Shown: one piece after another, positions 8,115-16,655 of the stretch
How the letters are laid out: each line of letters opens with the position of its first letter
Numbering within the stretch: the stretch's first letter is position 1
Assembly (NCBI GenBank): GCA_947450895.1
Contig: CANFWT010000011.1
Location: 1-52,080 of the forward strand
Origin: Comamonadaceae bacterium
GTDB lineage: Bacteria > Pseudomonadota > Gammaproteobacteria > Burkholderiales > Burkholderiaceae_C
Direction: 5' to 3'
DNA: 52,080 bases
Notes under the pieces: model-generated
The model's database searches: none
What the model was told of the DNA's origin: nothing
Seen by the model: the letters and a program-made list of their open reading frames with translations, nothing else
Position numbers and translations under genes: made by a program

Positions 8115-9347
8115 TTAACTCCTATGGGCTTGGATGGTGGCAGCCAGCGCGGCCACGCCACGCTGGATCTCGTCCACGCTGGGGGTGACGAAACACAGGC
8201 GCATGCTGCGCGGGTCGCCCGCTCCGGCAAAAAACGGCGCACCGGGCACAAAGGCCACGCCATTGGCCACGGCGTGGGGCAGCAAGTCCACGGCGCTCAT
8301 GCCTGCGGGCAGACGCGCCCACAAAAACATGCCGCCGGCCGGGGTGTTCCAGCTCAGCTTGTCGTCGGGGTGGGTCTGCGCCTGCGGAAAGTGCTGGGCC
8401 AGCGCCTGCAGCATGGCGTCGCGCTGGGCGTGGTACAGGCTGCGGATAGTGGGCACGTGGCGGTCCAGAAAGCCGTTTTGCATCACCTCAAAAATCAGGC
8501 GCTGGTTGAAGCCGGGGCTGTGCAAGTCGGCCGCCTGCTTGGCCTGTAGCAGCTTGGGGTAAACCGCCTTGGGCGCCACCATAAAACCCATGCGCAAGCC
8601 CGGCGCCAGCACCTTGGAAAACGAGCCCAGGTAAATGCCACCTTCGGGGTTGCGCGCGGTCAGGGGCGCGGGCGGCGGTTGGTCAAACCACAGGTCGCCG
8701 TAGGGATTGTCCTCAACCAACGGCAGACCGCAGGCGGCAGCGGTGGCGCTGAGTGCGGCACGGCTGGCCTCGCCCATGCTGCGGCCCGTGGGGTTTTGGA
8801 AATTGGGCAGCACGTAGGCAAAGCGCGCACCCGGCGCCTTGGCTTGCAGGTCGGCCAGGTCCAGGCCGTCGCCCGCCGCGTTGGCGGCCACGCTGACCAC
8901 CTCGGGCTCCATGGGCGTGAACGCCATCACCGCGCCCAGGTAGGTGGGCGACTCCACCAGCACCCGGCTGCCTGCGTCAATCAGCACCTTGGCCACCAGG
9001 TCCAGGCCCTGCTGCGAGCCGGTGGTTATCAACACCTGCGCCGGGTCCACGCTCCAGGCCTGACCGGCTGCGCGGCTTTGCTCTTGCAACTGCTGCGCCA
9101 CCAGAGCGCGCAGCGGGGCATAGCCTTCGCTGGCGGCGTATTGCAGGGCGCCCGCCGGGTCGTCGTGCAGCACCTTGGCGCAAGCTGCCGCAAACTCGGC
9201 CACCGGAAAGGTCTTGGCCGACGGCAAACCACCGGCAAAGCTGATGATGCCGGGCCGCTCGGTGAGCTTGAGCAGTTCACGCAAGATGGACGGATTCATC
9301 TTGGCCGTGCGCGCGGCCAGGGTCCAGGGGCCTGGATTTGGGTTCAT
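8115..9347 (-). CDS. PLP-dependent aminotransferase, fold type I (LysN/2-aminoadipate-like)
   Basis: A 410-residue class I/II aminotransferase. Key elements are ISFAGGLPSAKTFPV near the start, TTGSQQGLDLVAK, LPNFQNPTGRSM, VEDNPYGDL and the Schiff-base lysine in LGSFSKVLAPGLRMG. This pattern is that of multi-substrate or 2-aminoadipate aminotransferases. ATG 9345-9347 overlaps the stop of the upstream ABM-domain gene by 4 bases (ATGA), so coupled translation is likely; longer upstream ORF sequence belongs to that gene's shadow. It works in the EamA-ABM-aminotransferase-PhzF operon next to a MocR regulator. Confidence 0.92.
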   Translation of the reverse strand: MNPNPGPWTLAARTAKMNPSILRELLKLTERPGIISFAGGLPSAKTFPVAEFAAACAKVLHDDPAGALQYAASEGYAPLRALVAQQLQEQSRAAGQAWSVDPAQVLITTGSQQGLDLVAKVLIDAGSRVLVESPTYLGAVMAFTPMEPEVVSVAANAAGDGLDLADLQAKAPGARFAYVLPNFQNPTGRSMGEASRAALSATAAACGLPLVEDNPYGDLWFDQPPPAPLTARNPEGGIYLGSFSKVLAPGLRMGFMVAPKAVYPKLLQAKQAADLHSPGFNQRLIFEVMQNGFLDRHVPTIRSLYHAQRDAMLQALAQHFPQAQTHPDDKLSWNTPAGGMFLWARLPAGMSAVDLLPHAVANGVAFVPGAPFFAGAGDPRSMRLCFVTPSVDEIQRGVAALAATIQAHRS

Positions 9348-9691
9348 GGTGGTGGGGCTGGGTGGGGGTGGGACAGGGTGGCAGTGATGTGTTCCAAACT
9401 TCCATCGCCATACGCGCGCAGCACCTCGGAGATGACGATGTGAAAGCCCTTGTACCAAAGCTTGTAGTCGCGCTTGGCTTCCAGGTGATCGGCGTTGCCG
9501 CTGAAGGCTTTGAGCGCGGCCAGATCGGCCCAGTAGTAGGTGGCGTTGAATAGCCGGCCGTCTTCGCTTTGCCAGGTCTCGCGCCCCAGGTAGCCGGGGG
9601 TGGCGACGGCGGCGGCTTCGATCTTGGCGTCTAGCGCCAAAAAGCGCGCGTCGTAGCTGCCGGGCTCGAAGATGAAGGCGGCAGAGATCAT
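9344..9691 (-). CDS. antibiotic biosynthesis monooxygenase (ABM)-fold protein
   Basis: A small protein of 115 residues with a dimeric alpha/beta-barrel look: ISAAFIFEPGSYDARFLALDAKI, GYLGRETWQSEDGRLFNATYYWADLAALKAF, then an H-x-AKRDYKLWYKGFHIVISEV segment. This matches ABM/NIPSNAP-like domains that act as cofactor-free monooxygenases or binding proteins. It overlaps its neighbours by 4 bases at both ends: its ATG (9689-9691) sits in the EamA stop, and its stop sits in the aminotransferase start. The tail HPHPAPPP is low-complexity. Function in the operon is unknown. Confidence 0.75.
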   Translation of the reverse strand: MISAAFIFEPGSYDARFLALDAKIEAAAVATPGYLGRETWQSEDGRLFNATYYWADLAALKAFSGNADHLEAKRDYKLWYKGFHIVISEVLRAYGDGSLEHITATLSHPHPAPPP

Positions 9692-10623
9692 GGAACACCC
9701 ACTTTCTGGACGTGCGGCACCGCCACCGGCCCCGCCGACAAACGCTTGCCCAAAAACACCACCGCTACCACCGCCAGGGCAAAGCCCAGCGTCATCACTT
9801 CCAGTGGCTCGCCCAAGAGCGGCACTGCGGCCAGAATGCTAAAAAAGGGCTGTATCAACTGCACCTGACTCACGCGCAGCGCGCCACCCAAGGCAAGACC
9901 GCGAAACCAGGCAAAAAACCCGGCCCACATGGAAAACACGCCCACATAGCCCAGCGCCAGCCACGAGGTGGTGCGAATCGCCTGCTCAGGCCAATGCAAT
10001 AGCGCGCCGGGCACGGTCAGCGGCAGCGCCATCACGCACACCCAGCAAATCACCCTCTCGGCGCCCAGCGCAGGCGTTACCTGCGCGCCAAACACATAGC
10101 CCACCGCCGCCGACGCAATAGCCCCCAGCAGCAGCAAATCGGCCCATTCCAGGCCAAAGCCCTGGCCGCTCTGGTGGGCGCGCAGCAGCGAGAACGCCGC
10201 CACCAGCAAGGCGCCCAAGCCCGCGCACAGCCAAAACCCCAACCGCGCCCGCTGGTGCAGCACCCAGGCCGACATGGCCGCAGTGGCCAGCGGCAGCAAA
10301 GCGGTAAACACCGCCGCGTGGCCGGACGTAACCTGGCGCAGCGCCAAGCCCAAAAACAAAGGGAAACCAATGGCGTTGCCCAAGAGCGCCATCAGCAGCG
10401 GCAGGCGCTGGGTGGACAAGGGCCAGGGCGAGCGCGTGACCAGCAAAAACACGATGGACAAGCCCCCGGCCAGCGCCGCCCGCGCAAAGGTAATAAACCA
10501 GGCCGAGAGCTGCGGGTCTGCGGCCGTGCCGGTGGCCAGCCGCGTCATCGGCAGCGTGACGGCAAATATTGCCACGCCCAGCACGCCCAGCCACAGGCCC
10601 AGGGTTTCTTGTTTGGTGTTCAT
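9688..10623 (-). CDS. EamA/DMT-family transporter
   Basis: A 311-residue inner-membrane protein with about ten hydrophobic segments in two EamA repeats (roughly 10-145 and 155-290). Drug/metabolite transporters of this type usually export amino acids or related metabolites. It is the first gene of a four-gene operon of strictly overlapping or abutting genes, divergent from the MocR-type regulator at 10738, which suggests export of, or tolerance to, the compound handled by the downstream aminotransferase and PhzF enzymes. ATG is at 10621-10623. Confidence 0.88.
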   Translation of the reverse strand: MNTKQETLGLWLGVLGVAIFAVTLPMTRLATGTAADPQLSAWFITFARAALAGGLSIVFLLVTRSPWPLSTQRLPLLMALLGNAIGFPLFLGLALRQVTSGHAAVFTALLPLATAAMSAWVLHQRARLGFWLCAGLGALLVAAFSLLRAHQSGQGFGLEWADLLLLGAIASAAVGYVFGAQVTPALGAERVICWVCVMALPLTVPGALLHWPEQAIRTTSWLALGYVGVFSMWAGFFAWFRGLALGGALRVSQVQLIQPFFSILAAVPLLGEPLEVMTLGFALAVVAVVFLGKRLSAGPVAVPHVQKVGVP

Positions 10624-10649
10624 CTGCCAACTTTAGCGAATTGGGCAGC

Positions 10650-10666
10650 ACAGTTGCAGTACAGTT
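10650..10666. promoter_or_regulatory. direct repeat ACAGTT-N5-ACAGTT between EamA operon and mocR-type gene
   Basis: Two identical 6-mers, ACAGTT at 10650-10655 and 10661-10666, lie one helical turn (11 bp) apart in the 114-base divergent intergenic region. MocR/GntR regulators commonly bind direct repeats beside the genes they control, so this is a candidate operator. No footprint evidence exists and six-base repeats can occur by chance. Confidence 0.35.
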
Positions 10667-10737
10667 AGTCAGGCAAATCTGCGATCTGTATTGATCACAT
10701 ATTTGGCACACCAAGATACGCGAAAGGAAGGCCCGGC

Positions 10738-12147
10738 ATGGTGAACAAAAGCGGCACGCAATCACTGACCGACCAACTGGCGCAGCGCTTTGCCCAGCGC
10801 ATTCGCGACCGCCTGCTGGGGCCCGGCGCCCGTTTGCCATCGGTGCGCCAGTGCGCGCAGCAGCAGGGGCTTAGCCCCTCCACGGTGGTCGGGGCTTACG
10901 ACCAGTTGCTCGCGCAAGGGCTGGTGGAGGCGCGCAATAAGCGCGGGTTTTTTGTGCGGGAGCTGCGTACCACCGCCCTGTCACCATCTGCTGCCATCCG
11001 CGCCGACGCACTGCGCCCGGAGTGGGCGCCCTTGAGCGCGGCGGCGCTGATTCGTGGCATGTTCCAGCACAGCAACGGCAAAGCCCACCCCAGCATGGGC
11101 GTGTTGCCTCCTGATTGGCTGCAAACTACGTTTTTGTCGGCCGCAGTGCGACGCCACAGTAGTGCTGCCGCCCTCAACAGTTTCTCCTTGCAATACGGCG
11201 AACCCCAAGGCGACACCAGTTTGCGCCAGGCATTGGCCCAGCAAATGGAAACGCTGGCCATTGGCGTTGCGCCAAGCCAGATCATTACCACATTGGGTGC
11301 CACCCATGCGCTCGATATCGTCAGCCGCACGCTGCTGCGCGCGGGGGATTACGTGATGGTGGAGGAGCCCGGCTGGGCGGTGGAGTTCGCACGGTTGGAA
11401 GCGTTGGGCATGCGGATACTGCCCGTGCCGCGCCGGGCCGACGGACCGGACCTGGATGTCATGGCGCGCTATTGCCAGGCGCATTCGCCCAAACTGTTCG
11501 TCAGCGTGAGCGTGTTGCACAACCCAACCGGGTTTTGCCTGAGCCCATCAGCGGCGCACCAGACATTGCAACTTGCCCAGCAACACGACTTTCACATCGT
11601 TGAGGACGATACCTATTGCCATCTCGCTGCGCCCCACGCCACCCGACTGTGTGCGCTCGACAACTTGAAGCGGACGATTTATGTGAGTGGATTTGCCAAA
11701 ATTTTGGCGCCCAACTGGCGTGTGGGGTTTCTGGCCGCACCTCCTGAACTGGTGGAGCGCTTGCTCGACACCAAACTACTGTCTACGCTCACCACGCCTG
11801 CGCTGCTGGAGCGCGCAATGGCCTCGTGCATAGACCAGGGGCAACTGCGCCGCCACGCCGAGCGCGTCCGCAGCCGACTGGGCGTTGCACGCTCGCGCAG
11901 CGTGGCACAGGCGCGGGCGCACGGCATTCGGTTTGCCTCGGAGCCCGCAGGCCTGTTTGGCTGGGTGGACACCGGCGTCGACACCGACGCGCTGGCGCAT
12001 CGCATGCTCGACGAAGGGTATTTACTTGCGCCCGGTGCCCTGTTTCACGCGGTGCGCGCGCCCAGCCAACTCATGCGCATCAATTTCGCCATCACCCAGG
12101 AGCCCACGTTTTGGCAAGTGTTGTGCAAGGTGCGTGACACCATGTAA
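10738..12147 (+). CDS. MocR-type regulator (GntR HTH fused to aminotransferase domain)
   Basis: A 469-residue fusion: an N-terminal winged helix (about 5-75; LAQRFAQRIRDRLLGPGARLPSVRQCAQQQGLSPSTVVGAYDQL) and a class I aminotransferase-like domain (about 95-465). The PLP lysine is in YVSGFAKILAPNWRVGF and the NPTGFCLSP and VEDDTYCHL elements are kept, so PLP binding is expected, probably for ligand sensing rather than catalysis. ATG 10738 follows GAAAGGAAGG (10720-10731). Divergent placement from the EamA-ABM-aminotransferase-PhzF operon makes that operon the likely target. Confidence 0.92.
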   Translation: MVNKSGTQSLTDQLAQRFAQRIRDRLLGPGARLPSVRQCAQQQGLSPSTVVGAYDQLLAQGLVEARNKRGFFVRELRTTALSPSAAIRADALRPEWAPLSAAALIRGMFQHSNGKAHPSMGVLPPDWLQTTFLSAAVRRHSSAAALNSFSLQYGEPQGDTSLRQALAQQMETLAIGVAPSQIITTLGATHALDIVSRTLLRAGDYVMVEEPGWAVEFARLEALGMRILPVPRRADGPDLDVMARYCQAHSPKLFVSVSVLHNPTGFCLSPSAAHQTLQLAQQHDFHIVEDDTYCHLAAPHATRLCALDNLKRTIYVSGFAKILAPNWRVGFLAAPPELVERLLDTKLLSTLTTPALLERAMASCIDQGQLRRHAERVRSRLGVARSRSVAQARAHGIRFASEPAGLFGWVDTGVDTDALAHRMLDEGYLLAPGALFHAVRAPSQLMRINFAITQEPTFWQVLCKVRDTM

Positions 12148-12169
12148 GGAAAAACGTGCCGCACTGCAC

Positions 12170-12820
12170 TCAAAGCGTCGCCATCCAGCAAGCCGTAGCC
12201 ACCAGCACCCCGGCCATGGCCCGGTTGAACCAGCGCAGGCGCCGCGCCGTGGCCAGGCCGTCAATGACCGGGCCGCTGAGCCAGTCGCGCAGCAGCGCGC
12301 CCATGGCCGCATACAGCAGGTTGCTGAAAAAGCCAAAGGCCAGCATCAGCGGCAGGGTGATGGCAAAGCGCTGCACCGCGTCCTCGCGCCCGGCCAGCCA
12401 ACCGGCCACCACGGTGAGCGCCAGCATCCAGGCCTTGATGTTCAAAAACTGCAGCGCCACGCCCTGGGCGAAGGTGACCTGCAGGCGCGCCAGGTCGGCC
12501 TGCGCCAGCGTGCGGCTGCCCCAGAGCTTGGCCGCCAGCCACAGCAAATAGGCCACGCCCAGCGCCTGAATGACCAAACGCAGCCCCGGTACAGCCACCA
12601 CCACCGCACCCAGGCCCGCAGCGCACAAAGTAAACAACAAGCCCCAGCCCACCGGCACCGCACACACAAAGCGCAGCGCGCGCTTGAGCCCCAGGTTGGC
12701 ACCCAGGGCGGTGGAGAGCGCAGTATTGGGGCCGGGGGAAAAGCTGGCGGCGGTGGACAGCAAGAGCAAGGCGGTGAGTTCGGCAGGGGGCATGGGGACG
12801 GACTGTAGCGACAACGCCAT
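12170..12820 (-). CDS. LysE/RhtB-family amino-acid exporter
   Basis: A 216-residue membrane protein with about six transmembrane stretches and the family hallmark SFSPGPNTALSTALGANLG near residue 30. LysE family members export basic or neutral amino acids and related solutes. I chose ATG 12818-12820 because AAAGG lies 6 bases upstream; the alternative Met at 12793 has no ribosome-binding site. A much longer open frame continues upstream to 15130 but is antisense to the sulfatase gene. The gene converges on the MocR-type gene, 22 bases away. Confidence 0.88.
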   Translation of the reverse strand: MALSLQSVPMPPAELTALLLLSTAASFSPGPNTALSTALGANLGLKRALRFVCAVPVGWGLLFTLCAAGLGAVVVAVPGLRLVIQALGVAYLLWLAAKLWGSRTLAQADLARLQVTFAQGVALQFLNIKAWMLALTVVAGWLAGREDAVQRFAITLPLMLAFGFFSNLLYAAMGALLRDWLSGPVIDGLATARRLRWFNRAMAGVLVATACWMATL

Positions 12821-12893
12821 GCAGAACCTTTGGTCGCTTGAATAATGCAGTTCTACATTACGATGTGTTCTTTTGCATGAACAAGGTATTCCT

Positions 12894-13145
12894 ATGACCC
12901 AATTAACCGTCACCGCCCGGGGCCAGGTCACCTTTCGCAAAGAGGTGTTGCAGCACCTGGGCATCAAGCCTGGTGACAAGATGGAGCTGGACTTGCTGCC
13001 CGGCGGCAAGGGCGTTCTCCGTGCCGCAAAACCGGCCGGCACCATGGAGGGTTTCGTAGGCCTGCTGGCGGGCAAGACCACGAAAGTCGCCAGTCTGGAA
13101 GAGATTGACCAGGCCATAGCCCAAGCCTGGGCCGACACGCCATGA
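12894..13145 (+). CDS. AbrB/SpoVT-type antitoxin (VapB-like)
   Basis: An 83-residue protein with an N-terminal swapped-hairpin AbrB DNA-binding domain: LTVTARGQVTFRKEVLQHLGIKPGDKMELDLLPGGKGVLR. It should bind its own promoter and neutralise the PIN toxin encoded next. ATG 12894 has AAGG 7 bases upstream at 12883-12886; a TTG at 12873 in the same frame is less likely. Its stop overlaps the toxin ATG by 4 bases (ATGA). Confidence 0.88.
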   Translation: MTQLTVTARGQVTFRKEVLQHLGIKPGDKMELDLLPGGKGVLRAAKPAGTMEGFVGLLAGKTTKVASLEEIDQAIAQAWADTP

Positions 13146-13537
13146 AGATCACCGCCGACACCAATGTGCTGGTGCGCGCCCTGGTGCGCGACGACCCGCA
13201 ACAGGCGCAGGCGGCAGCAGACGCCTTGTTGTCCGCCACCTTGGTCGCGGTCGCGCTGCCCAGCTTGTGCGAACTGGTCTGGGTGCTGCGCCGCGTTTAC
13301 GGTTTCGGGGCGGCTGACGCAGCGGCAGCGGTGCGCGCCCTGATGGCCGCCTCCAACGTACAAGCCAATCGCCCGGCCGTGGACGCTGGCTTGGCGGTGC
13401 TGGAGGCAGGCGGCGACTTTGCCGACGGCGTGATTGCCTTTGAAGGCCAGTGGCTGGGCGGCGAGACCTTTGTGTCCTTTAACAAACAAGCCGTGGCCTT
13501 GCTGCAGGCGCAGGGCCAAAGCGCGCGGCGTTTGTAA
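13142..13537 (+). CDS. PIN-domain ribonuclease toxin (VapC-like)
   Basis: A 131-residue PIN domain, the usual VapC size. The first catalytic acid is Asp6 in TADTNVLVRAL, the second is Glu in PSLCELVWVLRR, and the third is in GDFADGVIAFEG. The segment usually written TFD near the C-terminus reads SFNKQA here, with Asn where an Asp is common; activity may be altered or the residue may be dispensable. Overlap with the antitoxin gene indicates a coupled type II toxin-antitoxin pair. Confidence 0.88.
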   Translation: MKITADTNVLVRALVRDDPQQAQAAADALLSATLVAVALPSLCELVWVLRRVYGFGAADAAAAVRALMAASNVQANRPAVDAGLAVLEAGGDFADGVIAFEGQWLGGETFVSFNKQAVALLQAQGQSARRL

Positions 13538-13645
13538 AACCCCCGCCCCACGGCCCCACCTCGCTATGGCACTTTGGCGCCGCGCTGCGCCAAGTACCAT
13601 TGCCAGCCCCGCGCACCAGCGCCCCTGTTTTTCGCAAATCTCCCT

Positions 13646-15181
13646 ATGAGCCACGCCACCGCCAAACGCCCCCACATCCTGTTCATCATGGCCGACCAAA
13701 TGGCCGCGCCGCTGCTGCCGCTGCACGACCCGGCGTCCGTCATCCAGATGCCGCATTTGTCCCAACTCGCCGCCCAGGGCGTGACCTTTGACTCGGCGTA
13801 TTGCAACAGCCCGCTGTGCGCGCCCTCGCGCTTTAGCCTGGTCAGCGGCCAGTTGCCCTCGCGCATTGGCGGCTTTGACAACGCGGCCGATTTTCCCGCC
13901 GACGTGCCCACCTACGCCCACTACCTGCGCAACCTGGGCTACCGCACGGCGCTCTCGGGCAAGATGCATTTTTGCGGGCCGGATCAGTTGCACGGCTACG
14001 AGGAGCGCCTGACCAGCGACATCTACCCCGCCGACTACGGCTGGGCGGTGAACTGGGACGCGCTGGAAACGCGCCCCAGCTGGTACCACAACATGGCCTC
14101 GGTGCTGCAGGCCGGAGCGTGTGTGCGCAGCAACCAGCTCGACTTTGACGAAGAAGTGGTCTTCAAAGCCCGCCAATACCTGTACGACCATGTGCGCAAC
14201 GCGCCCGAGCAGCCGTTTTGCCTGACTGTGTCGATGACGCACCCGCACGACCCGTACACCATTCCCGCCGAATACTGGGACTTGTACGAGGGCGTGGACA
14301 TCCCCATGCCGCGCACCGTGATTGCCCAGGCCGCACAAGACGCGCATTCCCAACGCCTGCTCAAGGTGATAGACCTGTGGGACAAGCCGCTGCCCGCCGA
14401 GGCCATCGCCCGCGCCCGGCGCGCCTACTTTGGCGCTTGCAGCTATGTGGACAGCCAGATTGGCAAGCTGCTCAAAACCCTGGACGACTGCGGCCTGCGC
14501 GAGGACACCATCGTCGTGTTCTCGGGCGACCACGGCGACATGCTGGGCGAGCGCAGCCTTTGGTACAAGATGCACTGGTACGAGATGGCCGCGCGCGTGC
14601 CCCTGGTCATCCACGCGCCCCAGCGCTTTGCCGCGCACCGGGTGACGGGTAGCGTGTCCACCATCGACTTGTTGCCCACCTTTGTGGAGCTGGCTGGTGG
14701 CTCGCTGGACGCGCATTTGCCGTTGGATGGCCGCTCGCTGCTGCCGCATCTGCAAGGCGTGCCGGGCGCGCCGGGCCACGACGAGGTGATTGGCGAATAC
14801 ATGGCCGAAGGCAGCAAAACCCCGTTGGTGATGATTCGCCGTGGGCCCTGGAAGTTCATGTATTCGCAAGACGACCTCTGCCTGCTCTACCACCTGGAAA
14901 CCGACCCCGACGAGCTGAACAACCTGACCACCGTGCCCGCGCACCAGGCGGTGCTGAGCGCTTTTGTACAAGAAGTGACCCAGCGCTGGGATCTGCCCGC
15001 GCTGCACCAGCAGGTGCTGGCCAGCCAGCGCAGGCGCCGCCTGGTGGGGCAAGCGCTGACCAAGGGCAAGCTCACTTCCTGGGACCACCAACCCTTGGTC
15101 AAGGCCAGCGAGCAGTACATGCGCAACCACATGGACCTGGACGACCTGGAGCGCCGGGCGCGCTTTCCCAAGGTGGTTTAA
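13646..15181 (+). CDS. betC: choline-sulfatase
   Basis: A 511-residue type I sulfatase that hydrolyses choline-O-sulfate to choline and sulfate. Metal-site residues lie in HILFIMADQMAAPLL, the formylglycine precursor is Cys58 in PLCAPSRFSLVSG (CxPSR), and VFSGDHGDMLGERSLWYKMHWYE is the second metal/substrate segment. The C-terminal stretch with WDHQPLVKASEQYMRN and RRARFP is the choline-sulfatase-specific domain. Start ATG 13646 (MSHATAKRPHIL) was chosen over an upstream in-frame Met. There is no adjacent betI, betA/B or sulfatase-modifying gene; Cys-type activation would need an FGE encoded elsewhere. Confidence 0.9.
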   Translation: MSHATAKRPHILFIMADQMAAPLLPLHDPASVIQMPHLSQLAAQGVTFDSAYCNSPLCAPSRFSLVSGQLPSRIGGFDNAADFPADVPTYAHYLRNLGYRTALSGKMHFCGPDQLHGYEERLTSDIYPADYGWAVNWDALETRPSWYHNMASVLQAGACVRSNQLDFDEEVVFKARQYLYDHVRNAPEQPFCLTVSMTHPHDPYTIPAEYWDLYEGVDIPMPRTVIAQAAQDAHSQRLLKVIDLWDKPLPAEAIARARRAYFGACSYVDSQIGKLLKTLDDCGLREDTIVVFSGDHGDMLGERSLWYKMHWYEMAARVPLVIHAPQRFAAHRVTGSVSTIDLLPTFVELAGGSLDAHLPLDGRSLLPHLQGVPGAPGHDEVIGEYMAEGSKTPLVMIRRGPWKFMYSQDDLCLLYHLETDPDELNNLTTVPAHQAVLSAFVQEVTQRWDLPALHQQVLASQRRRRLVGQALTKGKLTSWDHQPLVKASEQYMRNHMDLDDLERRARFPKVV

Positions 15182-15239
15182 GGCGTCTTACCTCCTACCG
15201 TGGCAAGGCGTCCCAGCGTTTGGGTTGGGGCGAGGAGGG

Positions 15240-15677
15240 CTATTGGCGCGGACGATCTGCGGGCGCCTGCGAAGCTTGGCTCGCTTTTTCGGCTCCAGGC
15301 GGCGCTTCAAGCACTGTCACCCGGCCTTTGAGCTCATTTTGCTGCACGCTGCCAGCAGGGCAGGGTGCGTCGGTGTACGTGGTTTCCCCCTGGAATGTGC
15401 ACTTATGCACCTTAGGCGCGGGGGGCGCAACACCCTGGGGTCTTGCGCCATCCACGGAACTCTGGACGCTGGCCGCCGGGGCATTGGGTCGCTGGTCGCC
15501 AGCGCGTTCCTGCTTTGACCAATACCATCGCACCCAACTGGCATCCATCCCCCAACGTGTCAATGCCTGCTCAACGGGAAGCTGCAAGCGCTGCGCCGTT
15601 TCGGTGCCCTTGTAATGCCAGGCCAGCGAAACAAGCGACGCTCCCACCATGACGTATTTAAAAAGCCTGATGACCAT
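15240..15677 (-). CDS. DUF4124-like membrane-anchored hypothetical protein
   Basis: A 145-residue protein with one N-terminal hydrophobic segment (FKYVMVGASLVSLAWHY) and a C-terminal VHKCTFQGETTYTDAPCPAG motif. That motif, a Cys pair around a Y-(S/T)-D-x-x-C turn, is typical of DUF4124 proteins, which are common envelope proteins in betaproteobacteria with no known function. The middle is Pro/Ala-rich. It follows the arginase gene on the same strand, 49 bases downstream. Confidence 0.7.
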   Translation of the reverse strand: MVIRLFKYVMVGASLVSLAWHYKGTETAQRLQLPVEQALTRWGMDASWVRWYWSKQERAGDQRPNAPAASVQSSVDGARPQGVAPPAPKVHKCTFQGETTYTDAPCPAGSVQQNELKGRVTVLEAPPGAEKASQASQAPADRPRQ

Positions 15678-15726
15678 CCTGTGCTCCCATTAATTCAAAC
15701 AGGCTGATTTATAACAAAATGCTTAT

Positions 15727-16641
15727 TTATGTCCGCATCAATGTGCTTTTGCCGAACAAAGATTCCACCAGGTCTACCGCCAGTTCCGCAGTGCGGTTGC
15801 GTTCGTCCAGGGCGGGGTTGAGCTCCATGATGTCCAAGGACGCCAGCAAGCCGGTATCAGCAATCATTTCCATGCACAGCTGCGCCTCGCGGTAAGTGGG
15901 GCCGCCGCGCACCGTGGTGCCCACGCCGGGTGCGATGGCCGGGTCCAGAAAATCGACGTCAAAGCTCACGTGCACGTGGGTGTGGGCGTCCAGACCGGCC
16001 AGCGCCCGATCCATGGTGGTGCGCATGCCTTGTTCGTCGATAAAGCGCATGTCGTACACGTCCAATTGGTGCGCGTGCACCAGGCGCTTTTCCCCGGCGT
16101 CCACGCTGCGAATGCCAATCTGGCGCAGCCAGGCGGGCTTGACGGCGGGCACTTGGCCGCCGATCTCGATCAGCGCCTGCGGCCCCAGCCCGCACAGGCA
16201 GGCCACCGGCATGCCGTGCAGGTTGCCGCTGGGCGTGAGGGTGTTGGTATTGAAGTCGGCATGGGCATCGAGCCACAGCACGCGCAGCTTTTTGCCCGTG
16301 TCGCGGCAGTGGCGCGCTACAGCGCTGATGGAGCCAATGCCCAGGCTGTGGTCGCCGCCGAGCACGATGGGCAGGCGCCCCTGGCCCAGTTCGGCATAGA
16401 CGGCGGCGTGCAGCGCCTGGTTCCAGGCCACCACTTCATTCAGGTGGCGGTAACCGTCTTGCGGCGCCTGCCAAGGGTTGCGCGGGCCGCTCACGTCGCC
16501 GCAGTCTTGCACCTGCAGGCCCTGGGCTTGCAGCACGGCGGCAAGTCCTGCCACGCGCAAGGCTTCTGGCCCCATGCTGGCGCCGCGCATGCCTGCGCCA
16601 ATGTCGGTGGGGGCGCCAATCAGGCTGATCAATGAGGCCAT
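15727..16641 (-). CDS. rocF: arginase
   Basis: A 304-residue ureohydrolase that cleaves arginine to ornithine and urea using two Mn ions. All metal-ligand signatures are present: VLGGDHSLGIG, WLDAHADFNT and SFDVDFLDPAIAPG, plus LHGMPVACL, with overall length and the start ISLIGAPTDIGAGMRGASMGPEALR typical of arginase rather than agmatinase. It starts 14 bases after the stop of the asparaginase gene on the same strand, suggesting a two-gene nitrogen-releasing operon. Confidence 0.92.
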   Translation of the reverse strand: MASLISLIGAPTDIGAGMRGASMGPEALRVAGLAAVLQAQGLQVQDCGDVSGPRNPWQAPQDGYRHLNEVVAWNQALHAAVYAELGQGRLPIVLGGDHSLGIGSISAVARHCRDTGKKLRVLWLDAHADFNTNTLTPSGNLHGMPVACLCGLGPQALIEIGGQVPAVKPAWLRQIGIRSVDAGEKRLVHAHQLDVYDMRFIDEQGMRTTMDRALAGLDAHTHVHVSFDVDFLDPAIAPGVGTTVRGGPTYREAQLCMEMIADTGLLASLDIMELNPALDERNRTAELAVDLVESLFGKSTLMRT

Positions 16642-16655
16642 TGCGCGGCCTGCCT

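Noticed and set aside
12170..15130. A 986-codon open frame on the minus strand
   Set aside because: Only its last 216 codons look like a protein (the LysE exporter). The rest is antisense to the VapBC and choline-sulfatase genes, whose motifs are unambiguous; it is a product of high GC.
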